Positions 53,815 to 64,000 are shown, counted from the stretch's first letter. The stretch is DNA of 64,000 nucleotides from Solenopsis invicta (GCF_016802725.1 NC_052679.1:7411001-7475000); one strand, 5' to 3'. Numbers and translations are program-made. Notes: generated from the sequence alone by a model not told the origin.

Positions 53815-54583
53815 GTGTTCTCTGTTTCGTTCTCCATCTTCTTCAGTATACACTCCAAATCGGCGTAAATTACAAATGGTACGCGCTCCTTGTTGTTGTA
53901 TGAGTCGAAGTCTAGCCATTTCTGGTCTTCTCTCGGTAGTATAATGGCGCAGTCATTTACTTTCTTGCACTCCGTTTCGTGCGACTGCAATTTTTTCTCT
54001 AAGTGAAAGTAATGCAGACAACTGTAATAAAAGAAATTTATTTTTTACTAAACAATAATTAAATGTGAAAATGTTTTTTTATGTATTACACTTACCGATC
54101 GCAAATGAATTTCTTGTTCTTTTTTTGCTCAGCTGTGAGCTGACCAAGGCGCGACAGGTTCTTAATCCACGCAAAGTGACCGTGGGTGACGTCGTGTTTA
54201 TCTTCCACGTAGAAGAGATTGACATGTTTCTCCTTCTTATCTTCGGTCAGTCGTAACGGTACAACGTATTCTATCTTTTCTTTTCTGTCCAATTCGGTAG
54301 TGTACACATTTACCGATACGTCGTTTAAACGTTCAAATTTTCCAATGTCTTTTATTTTCATTGGAAATTGTATATCGTCAAACTTCAAAACAGTCGAATA
54401 ATGCGGGTAAGATGACACTCGGTTTGCATGATTTTCGGCGGGGTACAGAGCAGCCACCATGGACCACGCGAAGCAAGCATTGTCCTTCGAATGTACATTA
54501 ATTATTGCACGCTTGTCACTTACCGACAGCGGCAATTCGAAGTAACACCCCCCGTGCACGGGATTAAGCTTGTCGTCAACCAT
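53815..54583 (-). pseudogene. DNA polymerase B N-terminal part, copy 2
   Basis: Nearly identical to copy 1, with the ATG at 54583, the same exon-intron layout (intron about 54018-54095), and exon 2 up to about 53815, where it stops within ENETENT and joins unrelated DNA. Here the T run has seven bases and exon 1 stays in frame to the donor. The starts of the two copies lie 1,479 bp apart, a tandem duplication including upstream DNA. Confidence 0.9.
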
Positions 54584-54646
54584 ACTATTATGAAACGTCT
54601 AACGTACTACACTCGAACGTCAGTAGTACAATGTAGTAGTATGATA

Positions 54647-54825
54647 GACGTACGATGTATGATAGACGTATGGTAGACGTACGACAGACGTATGGTAGAC
54701 GTATGGTAGACGTACGACAGACGTATGGTCGATGTACAATAGACGTATGGCAGACGTAGACGTAGACGTATAATAGTTTGTACGATAGACGTATGGTAGA
54801 CGTAGACGTAGACGTAGACGTATAA
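54647..54825. repeat. ~12-bp minisatellite, second array
   Basis: Expanded relative to 53162-53275, with the same TAGACGTATGG and TAGACGTAGACG units. Confidence 0.9.
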
Positions 54826-55429
54826 ATGTTTGATATCAGTTTAATAGACCTATGATACACGTTCAATAGTACGATCATGTTATATATTATAGTGTAAAGT
54901 ATTTAATATGCAACGGCCACTTGTGTGAGATACTGCCATACCTCTTGATAAAACGTATCTCTTGTGTTATCGAAAATTTAAGCTGCATGTGCATGTTAAA
55001 ATAAAAAATTGCTTAGAGGTGTTCTCATTTTACTATGAGAACAATGAGGTATCAGCGTTTTGAAGATAAATCACGTACATTTTGATTGTAAAAATAAATG
55101 GACTCTGCTCGCATCAATTTGTCACTCAGTCAGTCAGTCAGTCTGTCAGCCACAATGAACTGTGACGAATGCCACGAATACCTACGAATCGAAAACTCGA
55201 CGTTGTAGGTTTCGTAAATATACAAAAAAAAATTGAAAAAGAACGAAAAACTACGAGATGAACTGGACTTCTTATGGTGCGAATCAACTTTACATGGATG
55301 TTGGTTTTACTACTATTATGGCGAACCGGATATTTTTCATTTAAATAATTTATTTAATGAAAATAACTAAAATTATTTGTATACTTATTAAAAATAAATA
55401 AGAAGCAAAATTTATCTAATGAAGACAAA

Positions 55430-56170
55430 TAAAACTATTTGTGTATATTAAAAATAAATAAATAAATAAATAATTTTTACTAACGTTTTAATAAAACCAT
55501 TTTTATGTATTTCTTTTAAAATAAAAAAATAAAAAAATAAATATATTACATTCAAGCAAATTATTATTATTTTCCCTATTCTCTTCCATTCCTGAGAACA
55601 TCTTAGAAATAAGAACGCGTCCGTCAACCATACTATTATGAAACGTCTAACGTACTACACTCAAACGTCAGTAGTACAATGTAGTAGTATGATAGACGTA
55701 CGATGTACGATAGACGTATGGTAGACGTAGACATAGACGTATAATAGATCTTTGATATCAGTTTAATAGACGTATGATACACGTTCAATAGTGTGATCAT
55801 GTTATATATAATAGTATAAAGAATTTAATATGCAACGGTCACTTGGTGTGAGACACTGCCATACCTCTTGATAAAATGTATTTCTTGTGTTATCGAAATC
55901 TTATATATTTTTTCATATAATTTTTATATAATTTTTTAGTCTCTTATTTTTTAATAATTTTTTCAATTTTCTTATAATTTTTAAATATTTAATTATTTGT
56001 GTATGTAAAAATAAAATAAATAATTTTAATAAATAATACGTTAATAAAACCATTTTTATATATTCTTTTAAAATAAATAAAATGAAAAAAATATATTACA
56101 TTCAAACAAATTATTATTATTATTTTCCCTATTCTCTTCCATTCCTGAGAACACCTTAGAAATAAGAACG
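55430..56170. repeat. Third upstream-region copy between two direct repeats
   Basis: 55617-55900 is a third copy of the DNA upstream of the polymerase start (TACTATTATGAAACGTCTAA onward, with a short minisatellite at 55687-55745). It is bracketed by a direct repeat: 55480-55616 and 56030-56170 share ATATATTACATTCAA[GA]CAAATT and CTATTCTCTTCCATTCCTGA. Confidence 0.8.
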
Positions 56171-56384
56171 CGTGCGATTGAGAACATTGGCGTGCAATGT
56201 ATAAAATAAGCCATGGGAGAGCATGAGCAAGCGAGCGAGGATAAACGTGCGTGTGGGGGAAGGAGGATGATGCATCGCCACACCGCATCGCAGCGTCTGA
56301 TGAGCGCAATATATGGGAGGGAGCGAGAAAGAAAACACATGTGTGCTTCCATCACCTATACTATGATAAGCATTGCGAGGTGGC

Positions 56385-56777
56385 ATCACCTCCTCCCTTC
56401 AAGGCGTGGTTAGAATGACAAAATACATGCCGTGAAATGTTCCTCCCGCTCCCCCACGTGACATCATCATGGTCAGTACGGCAAAGACGCGTGCCGTGAA
56501 TTTCCCCTGCCCCCGCACAAATCGAGGTGACAACGCCTTCCCCTCCAAAACGCAGTTAGCACGGCAAAAAGAACATTGGCGTGCGAGCGAGTAGGCATGT
56601 GGCATCACCCCTCCCTTCAAGGCGTGGTTAGCACGACAAATACATGCCGTGAAATGTTCCTCCCGCTTCCCCCACGTGACATCATCATGGTCAGTACGGC
56701 AAAGACGCGTCGTGAAATTTCCCCTGCCCCCGCACCCCCTCAGATCCCTGAGTTAGAATCCGCCTTGCTTAACTACT
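56385..56777 (-). repeat. Right TIR with two tandem units
   Basis: 56597-56777 is the mirror of the left TIR; 56385-56515 is a second, slightly different copy (CTCCCTTCAAGGCGTGGTTA ... CATGGTCAGTACGGCAAAGA). Confidence 0.88.
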
Positions 56778-56977
56778 ACAAATCTTTCTTACTTTGTACT
56801 TAATTCTAATCTTATACGCTATTCTTAAATCTATCATAATCTATATCTTATCCTAACGCTTGCTTTATACAGGTACACACGTGACTTCCGTTTTCGTCGC
56901 AAGACTTGTGCCTGTAACTTTTTTCTTTTTATTTAAATATACATATTTACATATTTATCCCCCTCCCAAGGCAGCAT

Positions 56978-57011
<34 letters not shown>

Positions 57012-57099
57012 CCTCTTCTCACCCCTCTCTTCACTACCTCCGTCTTCAATCTACCCCTTCCCTAAAACTCTCTAATTTTAACATCTATTCCTCCTCTCC

Positions 57100-57218
57100 C
57101 TCTCCCCATTGCCCAATACCTCCTCCACCCACTCCTTCCATGCCCTCCTTGCTTCTCAACTGCCACATTCCTCTCATACATGTTCTCACGTCTCCAGTCC
57201 TCTTCCACACATCCTACA
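57100..57218 (-). pseudogene. LINE ORF2 C-terminal zinc motif
   Basis: The minus strand reads CRMCGRGLET, stop, EHV, stop, EECGS, stop, EARRAWKEWVEEVLG. The Cys-x2-Cys...His-x4-Cys motif fits the usual ORF2 tail. All three stops are TGA where the family has Trp (TGG). Confidence 0.75.
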
Positions 57219-57699
57219 CAGTCTATCTTCCTCTTTTCTCCACTACACACCCTCTCTCACCTCCTCTCCCATTCTATGTTTAGCTATCCTTGCCCATCCA
57301 CTTTCCGCCCACCCCTTCTTTAAATATCCCGGAATCCTTTTCTCCTTCACTTTTCTATACCATCCGTTATATCCCGATCCAACAATTCTATTCCATCTCT
57401 CTTTCCTCTGCTCTTCTCTGTTCTTCTCCTCTACTTCCCTAAAGTCAAATCTTTCCTCCTCTTTTCTCTTCTTTACTTCTCATCATCCCCTATCCCTTTC
57501 CCCAAAAATTCTTTTTTCTTTTCCCCCGAAGCTTTGCTCCTTTTTTATTCTCCCCTTCATTTCCTTCCAACATTTTGCTAATTCACTTCCTCTTACTTCC
57601 ACCAGCTTTTCTCAAATTCCCATGTCCTTCTGCGCGCCCTCGTTCTCAATTTTTCCTGTTGCAACTCCTCCTTGATTACCTCGGCGTCTCCAACTTACC

Positions 57700-58963
57700 C
57701 CCAACAACTACTTTAAGTAACTTTTTGAACTTTTTCCACTTGCTCCCTTTTCCTCCATCCCACACTTCCATCTCATATGCTATCACCGTCCATATCATAG
57801 CATTAAACATTTATGTACGCTTCTCCCAATCCCTCCCAAACTTTCTTTTCCTATACCCCACACTTGCCCCACTTGCTGTTTTCCTTTTACCCGGTCCCTC
57901 ACTTGTTCTCCTTGCCCCCGTTTCTCTAAAATATATAACCCGAATACTTATATTTTCAAACTCTTCCACCTCTCTTCCCTCCCGCCCATCTCCACCTTAC
58001 CTTTTTCTTTTTCCTCCTCCTTTTCCAATTATTATTTGTTATTTTTTTTATTTACCACTAACCCCTTTCCTCTCATATATCTTTCTAACTTTACCATCAT
58101 CGCCCTCATTCCCTTTTCAGCCTCAGCCAATAGCACAATATCGTCAGCATATGCTAACGAATCTTCTCCCCTCTCACCCTTACTCCTCTCCATATTTTCT
58201 TTTACATTTCTTCTTCCAAATCGGCTGTCACTAAATTAAATAACCCTGATCTTAGTGACACCCTTGTCTAATCCCCTTCTCGTCCAAAACATTTCGCTAA
58301 TTCTTCCTCCTACCTTTACCCTGCTCTTCCTCAACACCTTCTCACATCTCCGTACCATCCTCTTGCTAATTCCCTCTCCTCATCGCTCTTCTCAGCACCC
58401 CTCTGTCCACAGAATCAAACGCGGCTTTCAAGTCTACAAAAAAGGCTATCAATTTACCCCTCTTCTTAATCAGCTGCTTGTTCACCAGATAGTTTAGCGC
58501 ATATATATTATCCATCGTACCCATTTCTTTCGTAAACCCCGTTTGATGCTGTGGCATTTTATTTCCCTTCTCTACCTACTTCTCCACTCTGTTCGCTACT
58601 ATCGTTGCATAGATCTTGTATAATGACGGCATCAACGTCACTCCCCTATAGTTTTTACCTTTTTCCCCTCCCCTTCTTTCTTATCGGAACATGAGGAAAT
58701 GATTCCCTCACTCTAATTCTCGATCCACTCTTCACCCTTCCATACTCTATCGTATATCTTCAGAACAGCTTCCTCTAGTTTTTCCTCTCCACACCTCCAC
58801 ACCTCGCCTGATAACTCGTTCCCTCCTTACTGCTTTTCCTTCTCTCACCTTTTAATTGCCCTTTTATTTCCTCCTTTGAGAGCGTTCTCTCTCTTTTCTT
58901 CTTCGTTTTTTTCACTACTCTTAACTCCTTCCAGCATTCTCTTGAAGTCTCTACTCCACCCAT
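57700..58963 (-). pseudogene. LINE reverse transcriptase
   Basis: From right to left on the minus strand: the pre-RT region LSKEEIKGQLKGER (58963-58775), then QTGFTKEMGTMDNIYALNYL and FFVDLKAAFDSVDRGVL (58557-58366), and the catalytic SLAYADDIVLLAEA with YADD at 58140-58151. Frames shift repeatedly. The RT makes cDNA at the nicked target. The catalytic motif survives; the gene does not. Confidence 0.88.
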
Positions 58964-59215
58964 TCCTCCATCCCGATCTCCTTATTCACATGTCTCCTTT
59001 TTCTTTCTCTATTTATTATCTCCCACACTTGTCCATCTGTTCTCGCTCTTTTGTTATCTCTGTCCACTTTTCTCTTTTTTTTTCTTTTTTCCTCTGACGT
59101 AATTTGTTGTGCTCTTTTTCATTTTTCTATACTTCCCCTTTTCAACTCCACTTTCTCAGCTCTTTTCTCACGCTTCTTTTACTTTCCTTGCATTCCAAGT
59201 CCCACTATCCTCTTT

Positions 59216-60016
59216 TCACTCACTTCTTATCCTCTTTCTGCCCCCTGCACCTCTTTCTTCAATTCCTCTCAGCCCATACTGACTCGGTCCCCTTCTTTCC
59301 CCATACATTCTGCATTCTCTCCCCAAATTTCTTCTTTCCTTCTTCCGTCCATCTCCATTTCCTTTTCCCCATCCCTCTCTTCTCCTCGTCATCCTCCTTT
59401 CCTCAATCCGTACCACCAACGGAAAATAGTCAGATTCCACCCTATTCTCCACTTTCACTCTCACCACTCTTTTCCACACCTCATCCTCCTCCATTACATA
59501 GTCCAGAACCGAGTCCCCGACCCTCTGAATATGTTCATTCTTTCTCTTTGTCTCCTTTCCACAACCATTAAATATGTACTGTCCTACCTTCTCCAGCTTA
59601 CGTACTAAAATCTTCTCTCCGCATTCCCTTTTGTTCTTCGACCTTCTCCTCTTTTCCTCTTCTCTTTCATTTCTCCTTTCCCACCATCCTTTCATTTCCC
59701 CGTCCTCGCATTGAAATTTCCTCCTACCAGTGTTTGTATCCTCTCCTTCCTCACTTCTACCTAATTTTTAAGTAACTCCTATTTTCTTTTAAATCCCTGT
59801 TACTATAAATTTCCACTATTCTTTATATCTCCCCTTTAATCGTACTTTTCCTATCAAACTCTCCATTAGCTCTCCGTTTTTCCCTCCTATTACCTCTATT
59901 TCTCTCCTTACCCCCATCAACAACCCATCCATTGCCCTCCTCTTCTTATCCCTTCTCCCTGCCAATTGCACCAACCACCTATATCTCCTCGGCAACCTCT
60001 CTTTATTCGTTTTCAT
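59216..60016 (-). pseudogene. LINE apurinic-type endonuclease
   Basis: Two frames: 60016-59816 reads RLPRRYRWLVQLAGRRDKKR and MDGLLMGVRREIEV; 59695-59216 reads YIFNGCGKET, SVLDYVMEEDEVWKRV and ESDYFPLVVRIEE, where SDHHPL-type is expected near the active-site His. It nicks the target DNA. The His change and frameshift indicate decay. Confidence 0.8.
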
Positions 60017-60520
60017 CTTCCTTTCTCAATCCACGTCTCCAATAAGATCATCCCAATCCGCAATATCTCTTCAAAACTCCACATACTTATATCCTAATTC
60101 CGCCACATTCCAAAACAGCGCATTAATTACTCTATTCTCCCCATCATTCTCATTTCCCCCCCTTCTCTTCTCCTCATCTCTTCTAAGCATAAGCTCTTCT
60201 CACCCTCCCTCCTTTCCTCCACCCGCCTTCCACTCCTCTTCTCCTCTTTTTTTCCAATTACCTTCCTTCTTTCTTTCCACTTTTTGCCCCTTCTTATACC
60301 TTCTCTCCTCCTTTTTCAGCGTTTTTTTTGTTTTTCCACCCCTTCTTCTTCCACCCCTTTCTTATCCCTTCCTCTTCCTCATCCTAAAACCACCATTTTC
60401 CGTGTATCAATGGCTTATTCTTTCTTATCCGTACTTTTGCCTTTTTCCTTTTCTCTGCTTTAACTATCCTTCTAAACTTCCACTTGCTCTGTTTCTCCTT
60501 CCAAATCAAACCTCCCTATC

Positions 60521-61546
60521 CTTTGACTATATAAATATGGACTGCTAGTACCCCCACTTTCCTATGTTTTCGTGTAAGAAAGATCTGCAACGCTTCCATC
60601 TCCTAAGTGGCAGAAATGTGAAACAAAAAGCGAGACAGCAATAGTAGAAGATCAGAAAAGAAAGAGACGGAATACAATATATCGCTTTGAATTTATACGT
60701 TCACTCCAAAATATGCGATTATATTTTTGTAAAATAAAAATTAATTTTACTAAATTAAAAGGAAATAAATATAAAATATACACATTTTATTATTAAAGAT
60801 ATATTTAAAAATATTATATAATTAATATATATATAAAATAATAAAATATATAAAGCAAAAAATGGAAAGTAATTAAAAATAAAAACAAATAAGTGATGTC
60901 ATATAAATAAAAGGAAGCCTTATTAGAGAACCGTCATTTTCGGGTAATAAAGTGTACAGTATAAATTATTCCCCGCTGAAAATAACAGTTTTAATTAAAT
61001 TACGTCTTATGAAGTCTTTGTGTTCATTCAACGTAATTATTTTACTTTCATAAGCTAATTTAACGTTTAAATAATACATAATAATTAATTTTATTATTAC
61101 ATATTTATGATTCTCTAATATTTCTAGATCTTTAATATGTGTGTCAAAGTTAATAAATAATGCATCTAATCTTAGATTTCTTAATGTTTCTTAAATCATT
61201 GTAGGAATTATATTTCTCATTTTTAATTTATTTTCTAATTTAAAAAAATCAAAAAGTTTAGGTTACAATGCAATTAACTAATAACTTATCCAAAAAATGG
61301 TACAGGAATGTGTTTCTCCTTTACGCTTTTATATTTGGTTAATTTACAATCATTTATAAAACAATATACTACCATTGTATTATATCACTCAATCGCACAA
61401 ATGTTTATTACTGTCGCGTATAAAAGCCACACACCACACCATATGTTATTTTATACTTGAAATCGTCGCTTAGGGGATGATGGCGCTGTAGATGTTTTTT
61501 ACAGCCTAAAAGAGCCAACCAGCAGTCCATATTTATATAGTCAAAG
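60521..61546. mobile_element. TIR element inserted in the LINE
   Basis: The left end CTTTGACTATATAAATATGG and the right end, reverse-complemented, are identical over about 26 bp (through GACTGCT). The 1-kb interior is AT-rich, in sharp contrast to the CT-rich LINE on both sides. Flanking 8-mers TCCCTATC and CCCCTACC match 6/8, a possible degraded target duplication. No ORF. Confidence 0.75.
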
Positions 61547-62727
61547 CCCCTACCCATATATCACCCCCTCTCAGCTCTCTTTTCTTCTTCATTATTTTCT
61601 TCCTGTCTTCCTCCGACTCTAACCTAACTACTGGTAACTCGCCCCATTTTCCCTTCCTGTCTTCTCTGACATCCTCCACCCTTACCTCCGCTACTATTTG
61701 TGTCCTTGATCTTTCTCCCTACGTTCCCTTTCCCTTTAAAGCCTTTCACCACTACGTTCTTTTTCCTTTTCAATCTTTTTTCCTCTCCCCTAATCTTTTC
61801 AATTTTCTCATTCTTTCTTGTATCTCCGCCTTTCCTGTTTCTCCTCTACCTCTCTTTCCCTCCTCAGCATTCTAATTTCCTCAACCTCCTCACCAGATCC
61901 TATATCTTTTCCTCACTCTTCTTCTGCCATTGTCCTTTCTTCCATTTTTCTCTAACTCTCCTAATCTCTTCCTTATCCTCTCTCTCTTCTCTCCAATGCT
62001 CCTCCCTCTTTCTCATATTTTTAGTTCTACTATTAAAACTGTTATCCTATCTTCCATCATCTCCTCCATCTTTCCCATTTTTCCTTAAGCTCTTCGATCC
62101 ATTTCTTTACTATTCTCATCATCCTTAACCCTTTCCCTTCTTTTCCTGGCAATCTCGACGTTCTTTACTTCTGTTAAAGCCTCCAGCTCTTCCTCCGTCC
62201 CTGTTTACCTTATATCTTCCCCTCTTTCCGCTTCTACCTCTCTTTTCTTTTTCCACATGTCCAGTACTTCAAGACTCTCTGGACGTTCTCTCCTCTCCTT
62301 TCATTCTTCCCTATCCCTGCTTCCTCTTTCTCTAACTTCCTACTTTACTTTTTCTTTTTTTTCCTACGCTTCTCGCTTCAAATCTGCTCTCTATTTTGCC
62401 TTGTACTCTCTGCTCTTGCGTACGCGCCTTTCTCTTCCGCCGCTACGCCTCGAGCGCCACTTTACACTTTTTCTTGTTCCGCGCCTGCACGCTCGCGCTC
62501 TTTTTCCCTTTCCCTCCTGCTTCTCACCTCTTCTCGCCCTCCTTGCACTCTCCACACTCCTAACCTCTCATACTCTCTCAGTTCTCTCTCTTTCTCTCAA
62601 ACATCCACACCATTTGCTCCCCGTTCTCTCCACCACTCTACTCCACTCGTTCTATCTCCTCACCTATTTCACTCCTCTAATTTTCTTATTCCACTCACTC
62701 TCTGCCTTCTCCAATATACACCAATAA
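61547..62727 (-). pseudogene. LINE ORF1-like region, charged coiled coil
   Basis: Minus-strand frames are rich in Lys, Glu, Arg and Gly (for example KKWIEELKEKWERWRR near 62070), as expected for the charged N-terminal ORF of this kind of LINE, but they are broken many times. No zinc knuckle was recognised. Confidence 0.5.
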
Positions 62728-62770
62728 ACGCATGCTACTATCCTTACTTGCTCCGAAAACGGAAGTCCTC

Positions 62771-62965
62771 AACTGTTAAATATGTAACGTTCGCAATTAA
62801 ATCATCTCTTATTTACAATTTAATGAGAAAATTAACGTTAAACCAATATCTCCCTGGTAATAAATTGTAACGTTACGCCGCCGCACCGCCACTCCGGTCC
62901 AAACGCCGAACACAATGCGTAAGACCGAGCACGTCCGAGCCACCGATCTCGCACCTACTCCGCTC
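62771..62965. other. Short spacer
   Basis: AT-rich then CpG-rich. Contains TGTAACGTTACG (62867), which could be an LTR-type start; no partner found. Confidence 0.35.
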
Positions 62966-63235
62966 CTGCGTCGGGTATCCTCGGCCCCCTTAGCTTGGGT
63001 ATTCTCAAGCACTTCCTCGGGAACGAGCATTCTCGTTCTAACTACCTCGCGACGGGCATACTCGTCGGTCCTAACGGGTGGGAATACTCGGCCGATGCCA
63101 TCCTTCGTCCGCGACGGGAATACTCGTCGTTTCCGCGGCTGGGTATTCTCAGTTAATAGGAACCGTCCGTCCCGCAAGTCCGTTTTCGGGGATTCTCGAG
63201 ACCAGCACCGTCGTCGGGAATACTCGATGCCTTCC
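62966..63235 (+). repeat. Nine irregular copies of a GGGNATNCTCG motif
   Basis: GGGTATCCTCGG, GGGTATTCTCAA, GAGCATTCTCGT, GGGCATACTCGT, GGGAATACTCGG, GGGAATACTCGT, GGGTATTCTCAG, GGGGATTCTCGA and GGGAATACTCGA occur 23-45 bp apart in CpG-rich DNA. Confidence 0.8.
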
Positions 63236-63430
63236 TCCGGCTCAATTGTAAACCTACTTCCCACCCCGCGTGACAACACCCCGTGACAACACCCCGCGGC
63301 GTGAGACCACTTAGGTCTCTAACGTCGACAACTCTCGCGTATCGCGGAACCATCCGCTGCACCACGCGCCGCCGATTCCGTGATCACGACCCGTTTAACT
63401 GCACGTCAAATTAGCCGCTTCACGGCGACT

Positions 63431-63725
63431 CCGATTATTACCTCCGAGAGCGTAGCGCATAATACCAGTTCGTACGAATCCGTTCTTTTGTATTAAGTTA
63501 CGCCGCGAATTATATTATGTTTGTTCTTTTATTTTGCGCGGGACCGATTATTATTTAACCAAGCAACCCGATTGTTACCTCTGAGCGCATAGCGCATAAT
63601 ACCAGTCCATCCGTTTCATTAGTTATCCGAATCCGTTCTTTTGTTTAGACATTAAGTTACGCCGCAAATTATATTTTGTCTGTTCTTTTATTTTTGCGCG
63701 GGTCCGATTACTGTTTAACCGAGCA
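63431..63725 (+). repeat. Two tandem units of ~137-158 bp
   Basis: CCGATTATTACCTC (63431) and CCGATTGTTACCTC (63568) start collinear units sharing GCATAGCGCATAATACCAGT-like, GAATCCGTTCTTTTGT and TTAAGTTACGCCGC blocks. Unit 2 carries about 20 extra bases. Confidence 0.85.
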
Positions 63726-63796
63726 CATCGGTGCCTTGGTATTGTGTATTGCAACTACATCTGATAAATATATTGTTACGTTAATACTTTTGTATT

Positions 63797-63896
63797 NNNN
63801 NNNNNNNNNNNNNNNNNNNNNNNNNNNNNNNNNNNNNNNNNNNNNNNNNNNNNNNNNNNNNNNNNNNNNNNNNNNNNNNNNNNNNNNNNNNNNNNN
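63797..63896. other. Assembly gap (100 N)
   Basis: Exactly 100 N; the short tail to 64000 shows no feature. Confidence 0.99.
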
Positions 63897-64000
63897 CATA
63901 TGTACTGGCATATTAGCATAACTAAAAAACGTTATTAAACAAATAACTCCATAAGCAGTTGTTAGAATACGTCACCTAATAACGGAAATAATAGGGGTAG

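Larger units (their letters stand above)
49544..56777. mobile_element. Short, rearranged Polinton/Maverick element
   Basis: The left end AGTAGTTAAGCAAGGCGG and right end CCGCCTTGCTTAACTACT are inverted repeats starting with AG. They are flanked by ACAAAT at 49538-49543 and 56778-56783, a 6-bp duplication. AG ends and 6-bp duplications are diagnostic of Polintons. It contains pieces of protein-primed DNA polymerase B and an integrase-type chromodomain, but no ATPase, protease or capsid genes were recognised. At 7.2 kb (plus an N gap) it is far below the usual 15-20 kb. The polymerase is split by an inversion and its N-terminal part is duplicated, so it cannot be autonomous. Confidence 0.9.
56875..62770 (-). 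mobile_element. LINE (APE-type non-LTR retrotransposon), minus strand
   Basis: On the minus strand the order is charged ORF1-like region (62727-61547), endonuclease (60016-59216), RT (58963 to about 57700) and a C-terminal zinc motif (57218-57110). The plus strand is strongly C/T-rich throughout, i.e. the coding strand is purine-rich. A 1-kb TIR element interrupts it at 60521-61546. Many frameshifts and stops make it dead. Both ends carry GACTTCCGTTTTCG in opposite orientation (56886-56899; 62755-62768), which is odd for a LINE. Confidence 0.85.

Noticed and set aside
57109..59608. Plus-strand Ser/Leu/Phe-rich ORFs
   Set aside because: Antisense of a purine-rich LINE; composition alone keeps them open.
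61700..62727. Plus-strand hydrophobic ORFs as membrane proteins
   Set aside because: The hydrophobic look comes from CT-rich codons (Phe, Leu, Ser); the minus strand fits LINE ORF1.

Overview
This window is repeat-rich eukaryotic DNA, almost certainly from an insect and most likely a hymenopteran (ant-like). The taxon is inferred from AT-rich spacers with CpG-rich islands, spliced genes with short exons, and the mix of elements: Ty3/gypsy, Ty1/copia, APE-type LINEs, hAT-like MITEs, a Chapaev-like DNA transposon, a Polinton/Maverick and foldback elements. There are three 100-N scaffold gaps, at 35594-35693, 49725-49824 and 63797-63896. Host genes are sparse: the tail of a PP2C-type phosphatase exon at the left edge (1-122), a candidate spliced gene at 3460-4432 downstream of a CpG-rich block, and a short open frame of in-register 15-16-residue repeats at 11644-11835.

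Region by region. 0-14 kb is AT-rich and carries small terminal-inverted-repeat elements (346-1122, 4119-4285, 5092-5900, 6489-6909, 12824-13069), a decayed copia RT fragment and the 3' end of a LINE. 14.5-18 kb holds two related copies of a small, minus-strand LTR element with a coiled-coil ORF1, a Myb/SANT-like fragment between them, and an adjoining solo-LTR candidate. 20.5-26.5 kb is a ~6 kb satellite of ~77-bp monomers whose centre is eroded almost only by small deletions. 27.7-29.4 kb is a long imperfect palindrome. 31.9-35.0 kb is a 3.1-kb DNA transposon with ~138-bp TIRs whose single ORF is broken by one in-frame TAG; it sits between two pieces of a LINE ORF1.

36.26-43.20 kb is a complete Ty3/gypsy element on the minus strand, with a 4-bp ATTG target duplication, a tRNA-Lys-type primer binding site, gag, protease, RT, RNase H and integrase (with several frameshifts), and an extra proline-rich ORF before the 3' LTR. 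44-48.1 kb contains nested foldbacks, including a 2.35-kb one with arms of about 1.07 kb. 49.54-56.78 kb is a small Polinton/Maverick-type element with a 6-bp ACAAAT duplication and AG-starting TIRs. Its protein-primed DNA polymerase gene is broken into a plus-strand C-terminal part and two tandem minus-strand N-terminal parts, with an integrase-type chromodomain at the inversion junction. 56.9-62.7 kb is a minus-strand LINE (endonuclease, YADD reverse transcriptase, C-terminal zinc motif) with extreme pyrimidine bias on the plus strand, interrupted by a 1-kb TIR element. The right end has short tandem repeats.

No operon-like cooperation is expected. The features are mostly mobile elements layered into one another. 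Identities come from motif recognition by eye. Superfamily names, exact ends and percent identities need alignment.
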